Positions 9,191 to 18,637 of a stretch of DNA of 64,000 bases are shown here, piece by piece. This DNA comes from DATFVA01 sp963743325 (GTDB lineage: Bacteria > Bacteroidota > Ignavibacteria > Ignavibacteriales > Ignavibacteriaceae): assembly GCA_963743325.1 (NCBI GenBank), contig CAVUOZ010000013.1:124001-188000 (forward strand), read 5' to 3'. The notes below the pieces were generated by a model. That model saw nothing but the letters and a program-made list of their open reading frames with translations. It did not search any database and was not told the origin of the DNA. Both the position numbers and the translations under genes were made by a program. Each line of letters opens with the position of its first letter. Position 1 is the stretch's first letter.

Positions 9191-9197
9191 GTTTTGT

Positions 9198-9203
9198 ACC
9201 TCC
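9198..9203 (-). promoter_or_regulatory. Shine-Dalgarno deciding the start at 9190
   Basis: On the minus strand GGAGGT is followed by seven bases and ATG at 9190. Confidence 0.55.
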
Positions 9204-9364
9204 ACTAAACCTATTATCATCTGCTGATTTCACATAATCTTTTCCGCCAAATATGGCATATCCGCCAATATTTGAACCAGCAGACTTATTGTTTTGCGGT
9301 CAAATAATGTTTAATTCTCTGGCATTTGTATTGTATTTCATATTGAAAAACTGAGGCAGCATAC

Positions 9365-9787
9365 ATGTATTTCGATGAAGAAGATAAGGCGATTATTCAG
9401 AAAATATCTGAAGGTAAAATAACAGACATAGAATCTTTTATTACTGAGAGTTGTTCATTTATCAGGGTTCACTACAAAATAAATCATTTCTGGTACTTTA
9501 ACGTCGTATTTAATACTGAAGAGATTATTGTTCCGGTAGATGAAAACAGATTTTTTGAAAAAATTAAAAAGTTTACAAATCTTCTCGATTATCTTGAGAC
9601 GAAAAATTTTATTCAGGTACAAAAAGAAGCTGTTCCCTTAAATAGTATCCTTCCTATCTTCAAAGAAGATGGCTCACCCTTCGATGATACACTTGTTCTC
9701 GTATATAAACACCAGGGAAAGAAAATAACCGCTTCCAGAGATCTTTCCCTGCTTCTTCGAATGAAACCGCGGAATATTGCTGTCTGA
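9365..9787 (+). CDS. Conserved-looking cytoplasmic protein, unknown function
   Basis: This 140-residue soluble protein has no signal peptide or membrane segment. GAGG lies eight bases before the ATG. It is rich in Ile, Phe and Lys, with an amphipathic helical N-terminus and a beta-rich middle (HFWYFNVVFNTEEIIVPVDENRFF). The C-terminus is basic (SRDLSLLLRMKPRN). I recognise no domain. It could be a small regulatory or effector-like protein, but nothing in the context supports a specific role. Confidence 0.5.
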   Translation: MYFDEEDKAIIQKISEGKITDIESFITESCSFIRVHYKINHFWYFNVVFNTEEIIVPVDENRFFEKIKKFTNLLDYLETKNFIQVQKEAVPLNSILPIFKEDGSPFDDTLVLVYKHQGKKITASRDLSLLLRMKPRNIAV

Positions 9788-9900
9788 GATTGAAAAAAAT
9801 CAGTAAGATTTTCCGCCGCACTCCCTTTTTGTGATTTAGACATCACTATTTAAATATTATTAATACGTAATTTTCATTTTAAGCTAAAACAGGATGAAAT

Positions 9901-10722
9901 ATGAAAAGATCATTTCTTTTTATTTTTTTATTTATTAGTACAGTTATCCTCTATGCTTTAATTGATATAGAGGCCAGACCTGAATCGGATCAATCGAAAG
10001 GAGAGAGGACATTAGAAATGGTGCACAAAAATAGTCAGGTGGTAAAGTATTTTAGCGGGAAAGATACTGTTTCGGCTTACCTGGCAGTACCTGAAGGAAA
10101 TGGACCGTTCCCGGCTCTGATTTTGATTCACGAATGGTGGGGATTAAATGACTGGGTAAAAAAGAATGCTGATGATTTTGCGGATAGTGGTTATGTCGCA
10201 CTTGCTATTGATCTCTATCATGGAAAATCAACAGCCTCGCCTGACGAAGCCCGCAAACTTTCAGGCAGCGTTTCACAGGATCTTGCCGCAACAGATTTAA
10301 GATCTGCATTTGATTATCTCCGGAATATGAAGGAAGTTGATAAAAACAGAATCGGTTCAATCGGATGGTGCATGGGAGGGGGATATTCACTTAGAGCAGC
10401 ATTGGATAATCCTGAACTGGCTGTTTGTATAATTAATTATGGCAGACTGGTTACAGACAATGAAACTTTGAAAAAAATAAACTGCCCTGTACTGGGAATT
10501 TTTGGAGAAAAGGATCAGAATATTACTCCCGATAATGTGAAGGAATTTGAGAAATCTTTAAATGAAGCAGATATAAAAAATAAAATAATTATTTATCCCG
10601 GTGTGGGGCATGCATTTATGAATCCAACTAACACAACCCTATATGATGAACACACTACACGAAAAGCATGGAATGAAACATATTCTTTTCTAAATAATAA
10701 TTTGAAACGGGAGAGTAAATAA
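9901..10722 (+). CDS. Exported dienelactone hydrolase family protein
   Basis: This 273-residue alpha/beta hydrolase has an N-terminal signal/anchor helix (residues 4-22). The DLH features are present: oxyanion region HEWWGLNDW (77-85), nucleophile elbow GWCMGGGYS with Cys157, Asp205 in GEKDQNITP and His237 in GVGHAFM. This Cys-Asp-His triad hydrolyses ester or lactone bonds; the natural substrate is unknown. AGGA precedes the ATG by six bases. The TPR gene follows after 36 bp and may be co-transcribed. Confidence 0.85.
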   Translation: MKRSFLFIFLFISTVILYALIDIEARPESDQSKGERTLEMVHKNSQVVKYFSGKDTVSAYLAVPEGNGPFPALILIHEWWGLNDWVKKNADDFADSGYVALAIDLYHGKSTASPDEARKLSGSVSQDLAATDLRSAFDYLRNMKEVDKNRIGSIGWCMGGGYSLRAALDNPELAVCIINYGRLVTDNETLKKINCPVLGIFGEKDQNITPDNVKEFEKSLNEADIKNKIIIYPGVGHAFMNPTNTTLYDEHTTRKAWNETYSFLNNNLKRESK

Positions 10723-10758
10723 TCTCTTGAAAATTATTGTATATCCAGGAAAACTTAA

Positions 10759-11538
10759 ATGCGGGAATATCAGATGAAGAAAACACTGGTCTTTCTCATT
10801 CTTTTACTTTTACCTGTCTGTTCAATTCATCCGGTAAACTTAAATGATTATATTCAAAAAGGAGATGAGTATTTCAGCAAATTTGATAATAAATCCGCCC
10901 TGAAAGATTATCTCAAAGCATATGAACTTTCTACTGATAATTATAATGTGCTGTTCAGACTTGCACGTACTTATAATGATTTAGGTGAAGAATATTATGA
11001 ATACAGGGAAAAAGATAGCTCGGAGATTATGATCAGAAAGGCAGTTGAATTTTCTGAAAAGATGCAGAAAAATTTCCCCGACAGTGCTGCTACATATGCA
11101 TATCTGGCGATGTCGTATGGTAACCAGGCATTATACGAAGGGGGCAAAACCAAAATAATGCTTGCTCACAAAATTGAAGATAATGCCAAAAAATCGCTTC
11201 AGATAAATCCAAATCAATACCTTTCTTATGTAATTCTTGGAATTTACTACCGGCAGATTGCTGATTTAAGCTGGTTTGAAAGGATGTTTGCAAATACTTT
11301 CTTCGGGAAAGTACCCGACGGTTCTTTCGAACAGTCAATTCAAATGTTTAATACGGCTCTTAAAATAAATCCTCATACTATAGTTGCCTCTTTTCAGCTT
11401 GCATTAACTTATAAAGCTATGGGTGAAGAACAAAAGGAAAAGAATCTTCTTGAGGTATTAATTAATTACCCGGAAAAAAATTTCCGGGATAAATTTGCTA
11501 TTAAGAAAGCTAAAAGAAGATTAAAAGAGCTTGAATAA
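10759..11538 (+). CDS. Exported TPR-repeat protein
   Basis: This 259-residue protein has a signal peptide (KKTLVFLILLLLPVCSIHP) and at least four TPR-like helical pairs. These include YIQKGDEYFSKFDNKSALKD, YNVLFRLARTYNDLGEEYYE, ATYAYLAMSYGNQALYEGG and ASFQLALTYKAMGEEQKEKN. TPR arrays mediate protein-protein contacts, here in the periplasm. A second ATG at 10774 (MKKTLV) is an equally possible start. The context with the dienelactone hydrolase does not define a pathway. Confidence 0.75.
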   Translation: MREYQMKKTLVFLILLLLPVCSIHPVNLNDYIQKGDEYFSKFDNKSALKDYLKAYELSTDNYNVLFRLARTYNDLGEEYYEYREKDSSEIMIRKAVEFSEKMQKNFPDSAATYAYLAMSYGNQALYEGGKTKIMLAHKIEDNAKKSLQINPNQYLSYVILGIYYRQIADLSWFERMFANTFFGKVPDGSFEQSIQMFNTALKINPHTIVASFQLALTYKAMGEEQKEKNLLEVLINYPEKNFRDKFAIKKAKRRLKELE

Positions 11539-11649
11539 AGTCCGGGGAGCTCACTTCTGCAAGATTCAATTTCATTCAGAGTTGTAGGATCCTTGACAAA
11601 TCAATACTCCCGCTGATCCACTCAATTCACCTATCCGTAGTTCCCCTGT

Positions 11650-12030
11650 TTATTCTGCTCTGTAAGCTGTCATCCCGCCTTCAACATTTTTTGCTTTTGT
11701 AAATCCATGTTTTAATAGGATTTCCGTTCCGATAACCGAACGGTGCCCGGTTCTGCAGATTACAGCGATGTCTTTATCCTTATATTTATCAAGCTCGTTA
11801 ACCCTCTTTTCAAGTTCCTGAACAGGGATGTTTATTACCCCATCGATTTTTCCAAGAGGACCGCTTAATTCTTCCGGTGTGCGAACATCAAGGATTATCA
11901 GATCGGGATTCTCTTTCATCTGTTTCTTAAGCTCAATAACATTAATATTATTTTCGGGCGGTAGAGTTTGTGCAGACACTAAATTGGATATAAACATTAT
12001 GGTGAACAAAAATCCAATAATTTTTTTCAT
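11650..12030 (-). CDS. Exported rhodanese-domain sulfurtransferase
   Basis: This 126-residue protein has a signal peptide (residues 1-20, cleavage after VSA) and a single rhodanese domain. LILLDVRTPEEL-type sequence is at 44-56 and the active-site loop CRTGHRS has catalytic Cys92. Such periplasmic rhodaneses move sulfane sulfur or act in thiol homeostasis. AGGAG precedes the ATG by five bases. It is last in the run sigma factor, anti-sigma, OsmC, rhodanese (40 bp after osmC), which suggests control by that sigma factor. Confidence 0.85.
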   Translation of the reverse strand: MKKIIGFLFTIMFISNLVSAQTLPPENNINVIELKKQMKENPDLIILDVRTPEELSGPLGKIDGVINIPVQELEKRVNELDKYKDKDIAVICRTGHRSVIGTEILLKHGFTKAKNVEGGMTAYRAE

Positions 12031-12070
12031 AAATTCTCCTGATTTCAGTTTACCTTTTCTGATGATTTGA

Positions 12071-12511
12071 TTAAATCTGACTCTTCACTTTTATATCAGG
12101 GCTAAGGATAATTTTAGTCTTCATGGAATTCGAAATAAGGCACATCTTTTCTGATTTTTCAATTATTCTCCCTGCCTTTTCACAGTATTTTTCTTCCGGA
12201 ATTGTAACCATTGGTTTAAGTTCAATTTCGGATATCATAAGAATACCGTCAACCTTTTCAAGTTTTCCTTCTGCACCACACTCAAATGAGCTGAAAGGCA
12301 GTGAAGAATTTTCAGCAATTGACAGAAATGTTGTCATTAAACAGATTGCAGCGGATGAAACAAACAAATGTTCCGGCGACCATATTCCTGCAACTCCCCC
12401 GGGAAATTCGGGAGGAGTTGCCACTTTAATGTCAGGAAGAGATTCTGATGACAAAGTGCCCGTTCTTCCCTCATCCCATTTTATACTCACATTATAATGA
12501 ATGTTTTCCAT
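12071..12511 (-). CDS. OsmC family protein
   Basis: This 146-residue protein has the OsmC/Ohr fold signature. PEFPGGVAGIWSPEHLFVSS leads to Cys57 in AAICLMTTF, and Cys124 lies in SEKMCLISNSM; these two are the redox cysteines that reduce organic peroxides in the family. Arg/Glu placement was not checked by alignment, so an OsmC-like thiol or peroxide role is probable, not proven. It sits 66 bp after the anti-sigma gene in the stress operon. Confidence 0.82.
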   Translation of the reverse strand: MENIHYNVSIKWDEGRTGTLSSESLPDIKVATPPEFPGGVAGIWSPEHLFVSSAAICLMTTFLSIAENSSLPFSSFECGAEGKLEKVDGILMISEIELKPMVTIPEEKYCEKAGRIIEKSEKMCLISNSMKTKIILSPDIKVKSQI

Positions 12512-12576
12512 AATTATTATTTCTTTTTAAAATCCGATATCTTTATAAATTTTTATGGGAGACTTTATATCCTTCG

Positions 12577-12828
12577 TCAGGATTTTTCATCATCGTCGAG
12601 ATCAAGAAAAGACATTAGCCGGTTGTGAGCATTCTTCGGTAGTTCCACATTGTACTTTTTGTAGTACTCTATCGTCTGCTGAACAGATTTAAAATAATTT
12701 GTACAATCAGGACATTGCTCAAGATGAAATCTGATGTCTTTGCATCTGTCGGAATTAAGATCTTCACCAAGACTATCACAAATGTGACTCATAACCTCCA
12801 GGCAGGTTACTTTAATTTCTTTGCTCAT
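12577..12828 (-). CDS. Zinc-finger anti-sigma factor (ZAS-type)
   Basis: This 83-residue soluble protein carries the HxxxCxxC zinc site as HLEQCPDC, preceded by a helical segment with further Cys (VTCLEVMSHICDSL). It is the small cytoplasmic form of the zf-HC2 anti-sigma family, lacking a transmembrane helix. Its start overlaps the sigma gene's stop by four bases (12825-12828), so the two are translationally coupled. Redox-sensitive zinc release would fit the OsmC and rhodanese genes downstream. Confidence 0.78.
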   Translation of the reverse strand: MSKEIKVTCLEVMSHICDSLGEDLNSDRCKDIRFHLEQCPDCTNYFKSVQQTIEYYKKYNVELPKNAHNRLMSFLDLDDDEKS

Positions 12829-13385
12829 TTTTTAAATGCCTCATCAATTTCTTTTCTTAAGAATGCCCTTGCCCTGTGCAGCCTTGATTTTACTGCCGGT
12901 ACAGAAATATTTGCAGCTTCTGCAGTTTCTTCTGTGGACAAACCTTCTACATCACGTAGCAAAAAAATAATTCTGTATTCCGGTGAAAGTTTTTTTATGG
13001 CACTATCCAGAATTTGCCTGAGCTCATTATTTTCAGTGCTTTTAAACGGTATAGATTCCCAATCGGCAATGTGTCTTTCCGAGTAAAGATCTTTATCATT
13101 TTCAAGTGAAACATAACTCCGTTTTTTTTCTGTTCTTGCCTGCATCAGGCAGTGGTTGGCAACGATCCTGTACAGCCATGTTGACAGCTTGGAATTTCCG
13201 TCAAACTGGTTGAGAGATTTCACCATGCTGTAAAATGTTTCCTGCATGATATTTTCCGCTTTTTCAGGGTTACGGCAGATCTTAAAAGAAAAATTATAAA
13301 TCGTTTGCTCGTACTTTTTAACTAATTCCGCAAGAGCTTTTTTATTTCCCTTTTTGGCTTCTGCTATTAAATTTGTTTCATCCAT
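12825..13385 (-). CDS. ECF-family RNA polymerase sigma factor
   Basis: This 186-residue protein has region 2 (YNFSFKICRNPEKAENIMQE, then STWLYRIVANHC) and region 4 (LSPEYRIIFLLRDVEGLSTE, then ISVPAVKSRLHRARAFLRK), the complete ECF layout. It heads the minus-strand operon sigma, anti-sigma, OsmC, rhodanese and probably autoregulates it. The upstream gap of 50 bp to the glycosylase end must hold its own promoter. Confidence 0.92.
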   Translation of the reverse strand: MDETNLIAEAKKGNKKALAELVKKYEQTIYNFSFKICRNPEKAENIMQETFYSMVKSLNQFDGNSKLSTWLYRIVANHCLMQARTEKKRSYVSLENDKDLYSERHIADWESIPFKSTENNELRQILDSAIKKLSPEYRIIFLLRDVEGLSTEETAEAANISVPAVKSRLHRARAFLRKEIDEAFKK

Positions 13386-13435
13386 AATGTGAGATGCAGC
13401 TCATTTATTGAGGATTCATATTTAATAAAAAATAT

Positions 13436-14047
13436 TTAAAGTTCCAGAACCATCCATAGATACCAGCAGGCAATGCTACTATAAGGGTGCCAGTTGTTTT
13501 TGTCAGCTATCTTTAACATTTTTTTCTCATCCGGCAGCTTTTTCAGATTATATGCAATCATTGCTCCTCGTTTTATACCCTGATCCTTTACAGGAAGTAC
13601 ATTTAACCTGCAAAGGTTAAATATCAGAAACATCTGCACTGTCCACTCTCCTATTCCTTTTACTTTCGTAAATTCTTCGATAATTTCAGAATCTGACTTC
13701 CTGCCTAATCCCCTGAAATGGATCTCACCATTTAAGATTTTTTCGGAAAAATCTTTAATATATCTTACTTTTGCATTTGATAATCCTATATTTCTCAGAT
13801 CGATATCCGGAGCAACGACTATCTTTTCCGGTAAAGGCTTGTTATTAAAGTATATTAGAAACCTTTTATAGATTGATGCTCCTGCTTTTGAGGAAAGCTG
13901 CTGATTGATTATTGAGTGCAGGAAAATGAGATAATGGTCCCTTTTGGGCTTGAGGTTGCATGGTGAAGAAATATCTATTATTCTTGCAAGTGAAGGATCA
14001 TTCTTATAAATATGTACTATACCGTTTTCTATTTCTCTGGAAATCAT
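13436..14047 (-). CDS. DNA-3-methyladenine glycosylase II-like (HhH-GPD) protein
   Basis: About 203 residues with the HhH-GPD fold. IINQQLSSKAGASIY is the entry helix, VKGIGEWTVQMFL is the helix-hairpin-helix, and VKDQGIKRG carries the catalytic Asp. These enzymes remove alkylated bases in base-excision repair. The start at 14047 (MISREIENG) is preferred over 14107, which would overlap the divergent kinase-like gene; no clear ribosome-binding site settles it. Confidence 0.85.
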   Translation of the reverse strand: MISREIENGIVHIYKNDPSLARIIDISSPCNLKPKRDHYLIFLHSIINQQLSSKAGASIYKRFLIYFNNKPLPEKIVVAPDIDLRNIGLSNAKVRYIKDFSEKILNGEIHFRGLGRKSDSEIIEEFTKVKGIGEWTVQMFLIFNLCRLNVLPVKDQGIKRGAMIAYNLKKLPDEKKMLKIADKNNWHPYSSIACWYLWMVLEL

Positions 14048-14093
14048 TATTATTACAGTTGTTTTAATAAGGGATTGAACAAAAGCAATTTTT

Positions 14094-16403
14094 ATGTCTG
14101 ATAACAATTATCAAGAAGTCATTAAAAATAATAAATTGTTCGATGGAATCCCTCCTCGAAATCTGAAATTTCAGTTTAGAAACGAACAAATTATTAGAAA
14201 AAAAGAAGGGGAGATCATCTTCCAGAAGGGTGATGAGAGTAAAAACACATATCTCGTAGTCGCCGGAAGAGTTAAAATAAAAGTTTATATCGAGAATAAA
14301 TCTGTCAAACTGAATAAATCGATAAATGATTTTTTCGGTGAAATAGAGGTTCTTGAAGATACATACCGCCGCTCTGCGGCTGTTGCAAATACAGACTGTA
14401 TTTTATACAGTCTTACTAAAGCCGATCTGAGATCTGCCCTGGCTGATAATCCCGAATTAAATGATAATATTATCGCTTATAATAAGGTGGAAATTCCTGA
14501 ACTTCAGATTACAATACATCCGGGTCTCTTAAAGGATGATACGGATAAACTATATGTGGCCCCTTCTCCTGAAAATAATACAGGGATTGAACTACCCGGG
14601 AAGATTGAGGAGGTTCAGGTAGAAAAATTTAATGATGAAGAAAAAGAATCTGATGAAATCGAGGAAAAAATATCAGCATTTAATGACGAAACTCATAATT
14701 ATCCCGAGGATGAAAAAGTAGAAAATGATTCGCTGCCAATTGTAGATTCTGAAATAACTGGTTCTCCCGACCCGTCAGTTATTCTGGAAAATGAATTGAG
14801 TGAAAAAGAAAACCCGGTTAATATTATTGTTGAAGAGCAAAAAAGCACCGATGAGGATGCTTCTCCGTCGGATGAATTTACAGAAAATTTAGACCGGGAA
14901 GCCGAGGCAAATGAACAGAGAAACCCTGAAGAAGAATTACTTTCTGAGGAAATTAAAGGGATCGCCGGTGATATTGATGCTGAAAAGCCGGAATCTGTTG
15001 AGCCGGTAAAAGAATCAGCAGAGAATATTGAAGATAAAATATTGGAAGAAAATCGGATTTTAGAAACTTTTTCGACTATAAATTCTTCCAAATTAGAAAA
15101 CCACAATGATGATTATGGCACCAAATGGATTAACTTAAATCCCGGAGAATCAAAAGATGAAATTCATGATAATTTTTCTGAAGAGGAAAAGTTACGCCTT
15201 GAGATTGAAGATGAAAAGCTGAAATATGATGATACCGAAATAGATACTGCAAGAATTCTTAGTGCAATTAAGAAGATTAATTCTTCGCTTGATAAACGTA
15301 CTATATATTCAAATATAATTCGTGAGAGTGTTAAACTTACAGAGGCCCAGACAGGCACATTATACCAGGTTGATTCATCCAAAAATCTGCTTGTTACAGA
15401 ACGGGAAACTGAAGATGGACTTGTGGATGTCAGTTATTCTATTGCTGACGGCTTAACAGGACTGGCTGCTGAATCGGGCGAAATAATTAATGTTAGGGAA
15501 CCTGTGAAAGATTTTCGTTATTCTGAAGAAATTGACAGCATAAAGGGAATTGTTGGTTCCAGTATCTTATGTGTTCCCGTAAAAAATGATGACGGCGACA
15601 CAATTGCAGTTATTTGTCTCGCTAACAGCAGTTCAGGAAAGTTTTCAATATCTGATGAGGAGAAGATCTCTCAGCTTGTTCCTCATATCTCACAAAGACT
15701 GCAGTGTTTGACCGGCATAAATAAATTGCTGGATGACAATAAAAATATTTATTTGTCCACATTAACAAAGTTTATTACTGATAATATTCAGACTCCGGTA
15801 CTTACTATGAAATATTATGCCGGACAGATAAAAAAGAAAAGTGTTCCCCAGGATGTCAGAACTGTGTTAAATGTACTTATGGATCAGGCTGATTCTGTGG
15901 TTGATTTTCTACATTCAACACTTGCTTTTACGGAAAACAGGAATACTCTTGAGATTGAGAAATGCAGCCTGCGGGAAGTTTTGGATGATACACTTGGACT
16001 GCTGGCAGAATATGTTGAGTCACGAAATGTCGGGCTCTATAAAAAAGTTGAAAGTAATATAACGGTTAAACTGGATAAAAAAGCATTTTACCAGGCTTGT
16101 CATCAAATTGCTAAAAACGCATGTGATGCAATGGGTGAAAGCGGTAATATATACATTACAGCAAAGCAGTCTGGAGATCTTGTGAATATTGAATTCCGTG
16201 ACACCGGTCCGGGAATTCCCGATAATATTAAATCTCAGATTTTCCAGCCATTTAAATCCTTCAAAAAAGAAAACGCAACAGGATTAGGTTTAACGATTGC
16301 ACAAAGGATTATCAGAGATCATGGCGGAGAGCTGACAGTTGAAAGTAATCCTGAACAGGGTGCTACATTTATAATTTCTCTGCCGGTTTTCGATGAAATT
16401 TAA
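14094..16403 (+). CDS. Cyclic-nucleotide-domain/GAF/histidine-kinase-like sensor lacking the phospho-acceptor His
   Basis: This 769-residue soluble protein opens with a cyclic-nucleotide-binding (CRP-like) domain at about 15-125 (EGEIIFQKGDESKNTYLVVA). A 240-residue low-complexity acidic linker follows. A GAF domain lies at about 390-545 and an HATPase_c domain at 650-769, with N box NACDAMGESG (N675), G1 DTGPGIP (703) and G2 GLGLTIAQRII. In the dimerisation helix the usual H-E-x-R-x-P reads DNIQTP with Asp563 where His is expected. It may therefore be a non-phosphorylating or trans-acting kinase. miaA follows after five bases. Confidence 0.8.
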   Translation: MSDNNYQEVIKNNKLFDGIPPRNLKFQFRNEQIIRKKEGEIIFQKGDESKNTYLVVAGRVKIKVYIENKSVKLNKSINDFFGEIEVLEDTYRRSAAVANTDCILYSLTKADLRSALADNPELNDNIIAYNKVEIPELQITIHPGLLKDDTDKLYVAPSPENNTGIELPGKIEEVQVEKFNDEEKESDEIEEKISAFNDETHNYPEDEKVENDSLPIVDSEITGSPDPSVILENELSEKENPVNIIVEEQKSTDEDASPSDEFTENLDREAEANEQRNPEEELLSEEIKGIAGDIDAEKPESVEPVKESAENIEDKILEENRILETFSTINSSKLENHNDDYGTKWINLNPGESKDEIHDNFSEEEKLRLEIEDEKLKYDDTEIDTARILSAIKKINSSLDKRTIYSNIIRESVKLTEAQTGTLYQVDSSKNLLVTERETEDGLVDVSYSIADGLTGLAAESGEIINVREPVKDFRYSEEIDSIKGIVGSSILCVPVKNDDGDTIAVICLANSSSGKFSISDEEKISQLVPHISQRLQCLTGINKLLDDNKNIYLSTLTKFITDNIQTPVLTMKYYAGQIKKKSVPQDVRTVLNVLMDQADSVVDFLHSTLAFTENRNTLEIEKCSLREVLDDTLGLLAEYVESRNVGLYKKVESNITVKLDKKAFYQACHQIAKNACDAMGESGNIYITAKQSGDLVNIEFRDTGPGIPDNIKSQIFQPFKSFKKENATGLGLTIAQRIIRDHGGELTVESNPEQGATFIISLPVFDEI

Positions 16404-16408
16404 TCCGG

Positions 16409-17314
16409 ATGTCAGCTAACCTTATCACTATACTGGGACCTACGGCTTCCGGGAAAACCAGACTGGCAGTTAGACTCGCAAAAGATCTTAACGGTGAAAT
16501 CATCTCAGCAGACTCCCGCCAGGTTTACCGCGGAATGGATATCGGAACAGGAAAAGACATTGAAGATTATATAATTGACGGCTCACAGATAGAATATCAT
16601 TTGATTGATATCATTGATCCTGAAGATGAATTCAATCTTTTTGAGTTCAAAAGAAAATTTTATCAGATATTCGATTTAATAACCTTAAAAGGAAAACTCC
16701 CGTTTCTTGCAGGCGGCACCGGCTTATATATCAGTTCTATAATTCAAAACTATAAATTAAAAAAAGCGGATTTCACTTCTGACCGTGCTGAAGAATTACG
16801 CCGTTTTAGCCTGAATAAGCTGCAGGATATTTTGATTTCAAAAAGATCAGACTTACATAATAAATCCGATCTTTCAAACAAAGAAAGAATAATAAGAGCA
16901 ATACTAATAGAAGAGGCTGAATCAGAAGAAAAGGGAAATATTCCGGTGATAGATTCTGTTGTGATTGGAATTAAAGTTGAAAGAGAGACTATAAAAAAAA
17001 GAATAACGGATAGATTGAAAAAAAGATTAAATACAGGAATGATTGAGGAAGTTGAAAATCTCATTAAGTCAGGTGTTTCCTTTGAAAGATTGGACTATTT
17101 CGGACTTGAGTACAGGTATATCGGTCTTTATTTAAAAGGTGAATTAAATTATGATGATATGTTCCGGAAGCTTAACCATGCAATTCATAATTTTGCTAAA
17201 CGACAGATGACCTGGTTCAGAAAGATGGAACGCGAGGGGATAATTATTAATTGGATTGAAGCCGAAGACTATATTAAAGCTAAACAAATTATTATGGGAA
17301 ATCTTAATGTTTAA
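16409..17314 (+). CDS. miaA: tRNA dimethylallyltransferase
   Basis: This 301-residue protein adds the dimethylallyl group to A37 of tRNAs reading UNN codons. It shows the P-loop GPTASGKT (residues 10-17), ISADSRQVYRGMDIGTGK, the FLAGGTGLYISSI motif and the C-terminal FAKRQMTWFRK segment, and its length is normal for the family. It begins five bases after the kinase-like gene and overlaps the following glycosyltransferase by eight bases, suggesting one transcript. Confidence 0.95.
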   Translation: MSANLITILGPTASGKTRLAVRLAKDLNGEIISADSRQVYRGMDIGTGKDIEDYIIDGSQIEYHLIDIIDPEDEFNLFEFKRKFYQIFDLITLKGKLPFLAGGTGLYISSIIQNYKLKKADFTSDRAEELRRFSLNKLQDILISKRSDLHNKSDLSNKERIIRAILIEEAESEEKGNIPVIDSVVIGIKVERETIKKRITDRLKKRLNTGMIEEVENLIKSGVSFERLDYFGLEYRYIGLYLKGELNYDDMFRKLNHAIHNFAKRQMTWFRKMEREGIIINWIEAEDYIKAKQIIMGNLNV

Positions 17315-18632
17315 TATTCCGCAGGCTGTAGAAGATTATCTGAAAAAATATGGTCTGAGCTACTGGACTCTCGAAACACCACTTACTTCGGGCATTACTA
17401 ATGTTATAGTCGTCCCTGCTATTTCTGAGTTTGAAAACATAAAAAAATTCCTGCACTCTTTCGTTAAGCAGGATCCCGCTTACTTTGATACAACTTTACT
17501 CATATTTGTTATCAATAATATGAAATCATCCGGTGATGAGATTAAACTGGATAACCAGCAGACATTGATATATCTCCGTAATATAATGACCGGGAACCCG
17601 GAAGATTCAGCCGGCAGAGAGGTTCTTGATAGGGACATTAACCTTGGAATTATTGATGCTGCTTCACCCCGGAAGACAATGCCTGAAAAAGACGGCGGTG
17701 TAGGGCTTGCAAGGAAAATCGGAATGGACGCTGCTCTGAATATTATTGATTTTAATTATAAGTGTAAAAAACTTATTCTCACCACTGATGCCGATTGTAA
17801 ACTGGAACCCAACTACCTTACAGAAGTAGTTAATAATTTTAATAAACGTGATTTATCGGCTGCCGTAGTAGATTTTAAGCACGATGTATCAGGTGACGGC
17901 ATTCTGACAGATGCCATAATTTGTTATGAGATTTTCTTACGGTATTATGTGCTTGGATTAAAATATGCCGGTTCCCATTATGCGTTTCACACAATAGGGT
18001 CAACTATGATTTGTGACTTTGAAAGTTATATTAAAGTAGAGGGAATGAATAAGCGTAAAGCTGCTGAAGATTTTTATTTTCTGGAAAAGCTTGCGAAAAA
18101 TGTTAAGATTGAAATAATTGATTCCACTACAGTATATCCCTCCGGCAGAGGTTCGTGGCGGGTGCCTTTCGGAACAGGGCAAAGAGTTAATCGCTTTCTT
18201 TCACAAATTCAAAATGAATACACACTATATAATCCGGAATCTTTCCAAATTCTGAAGACCTGGCTTGATGTATTTAATTCGTCAGCTAAAACGGAAATCG
18301 AATATTACCTGAACAGTGCAAAGGAAATTCATCCTGAACTTATTCGTTTTTTGTACTATCAGAATTTTGAGCAGGATATGGTTAATATTCTTAAAAATTC
18401 AAAGACAGAAGAACAATTAAAAGTTCAGAAATCAAGATGGTTCGATGGATTCCTTACTCTAAAATTCATCCATCATTTAAGAGATAATGGCCTTCCTGAA
18501 ATTAATATGTTTGATGCCCTTGATAAAATATTTGGTTATATGAATTTGCCGTGGATACCCGAAAGAGACAATAATGAAACCCCGGATTTAAATGTCCGGA
18601 GAGATTATCTTGAAATATTAAGACATACTTAG
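17307..18632 (+). CDS. Family-2-like glycosyltransferase
   Basis: 441 residues from the ATG at 17307. The frame extends to 17256, but the upstream part is within miaA. The GT-A features are an opening VIVVPAISEFENI strand, LTTDADCKLEP with the metal-binding DxD-like DAD, a KDGGVGLARKIGMDAAL helix and a KAAEDFYFLEKL segment giving the catalytic ED. It has no transmembrane segment. The acceptor and donor sugars are unknown. The eight-base overlap with miaA implies translational coupling. Confidence 0.75.
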   Translation: MFNIPQAVEDYLKKYGLSYWTLETPLTSGITNVIVVPAISEFENIKKFLHSFVKQDPAYFDTTLLIFVINNMKSSGDEIKLDNQQTLIYLRNIMTGNPEDSAGREVLDRDINLGIIDAASPRKTMPEKDGGVGLARKIGMDAALNIIDFNYKCKKLILTTDADCKLEPNYLTEVVNNFNKRDLSAAVVDFKHDVSGDGILTDAIICYEIFLRYYVLGLKYAGSHYAFHTIGSTMICDFESYIKVEGMNKRKAAEDFYFLEKLAKNVKIEIIDSTTVYPSGRGSWRVPFGTGQRVNRFLSQIQNEYTLYNPESFQILKTWLDVFNSSAKTEIEYYLNSAKEIHPELIRFLYYQNFEQDMVNILKNSKTEEQLKVQKSRWFDGFLTLKFIHHLRDNGLPEINMFDALDKIFGYMNLPWIPERDNNETPDLNVRRDYLEILRHT

Positions 18633-18637
18633 GAATG

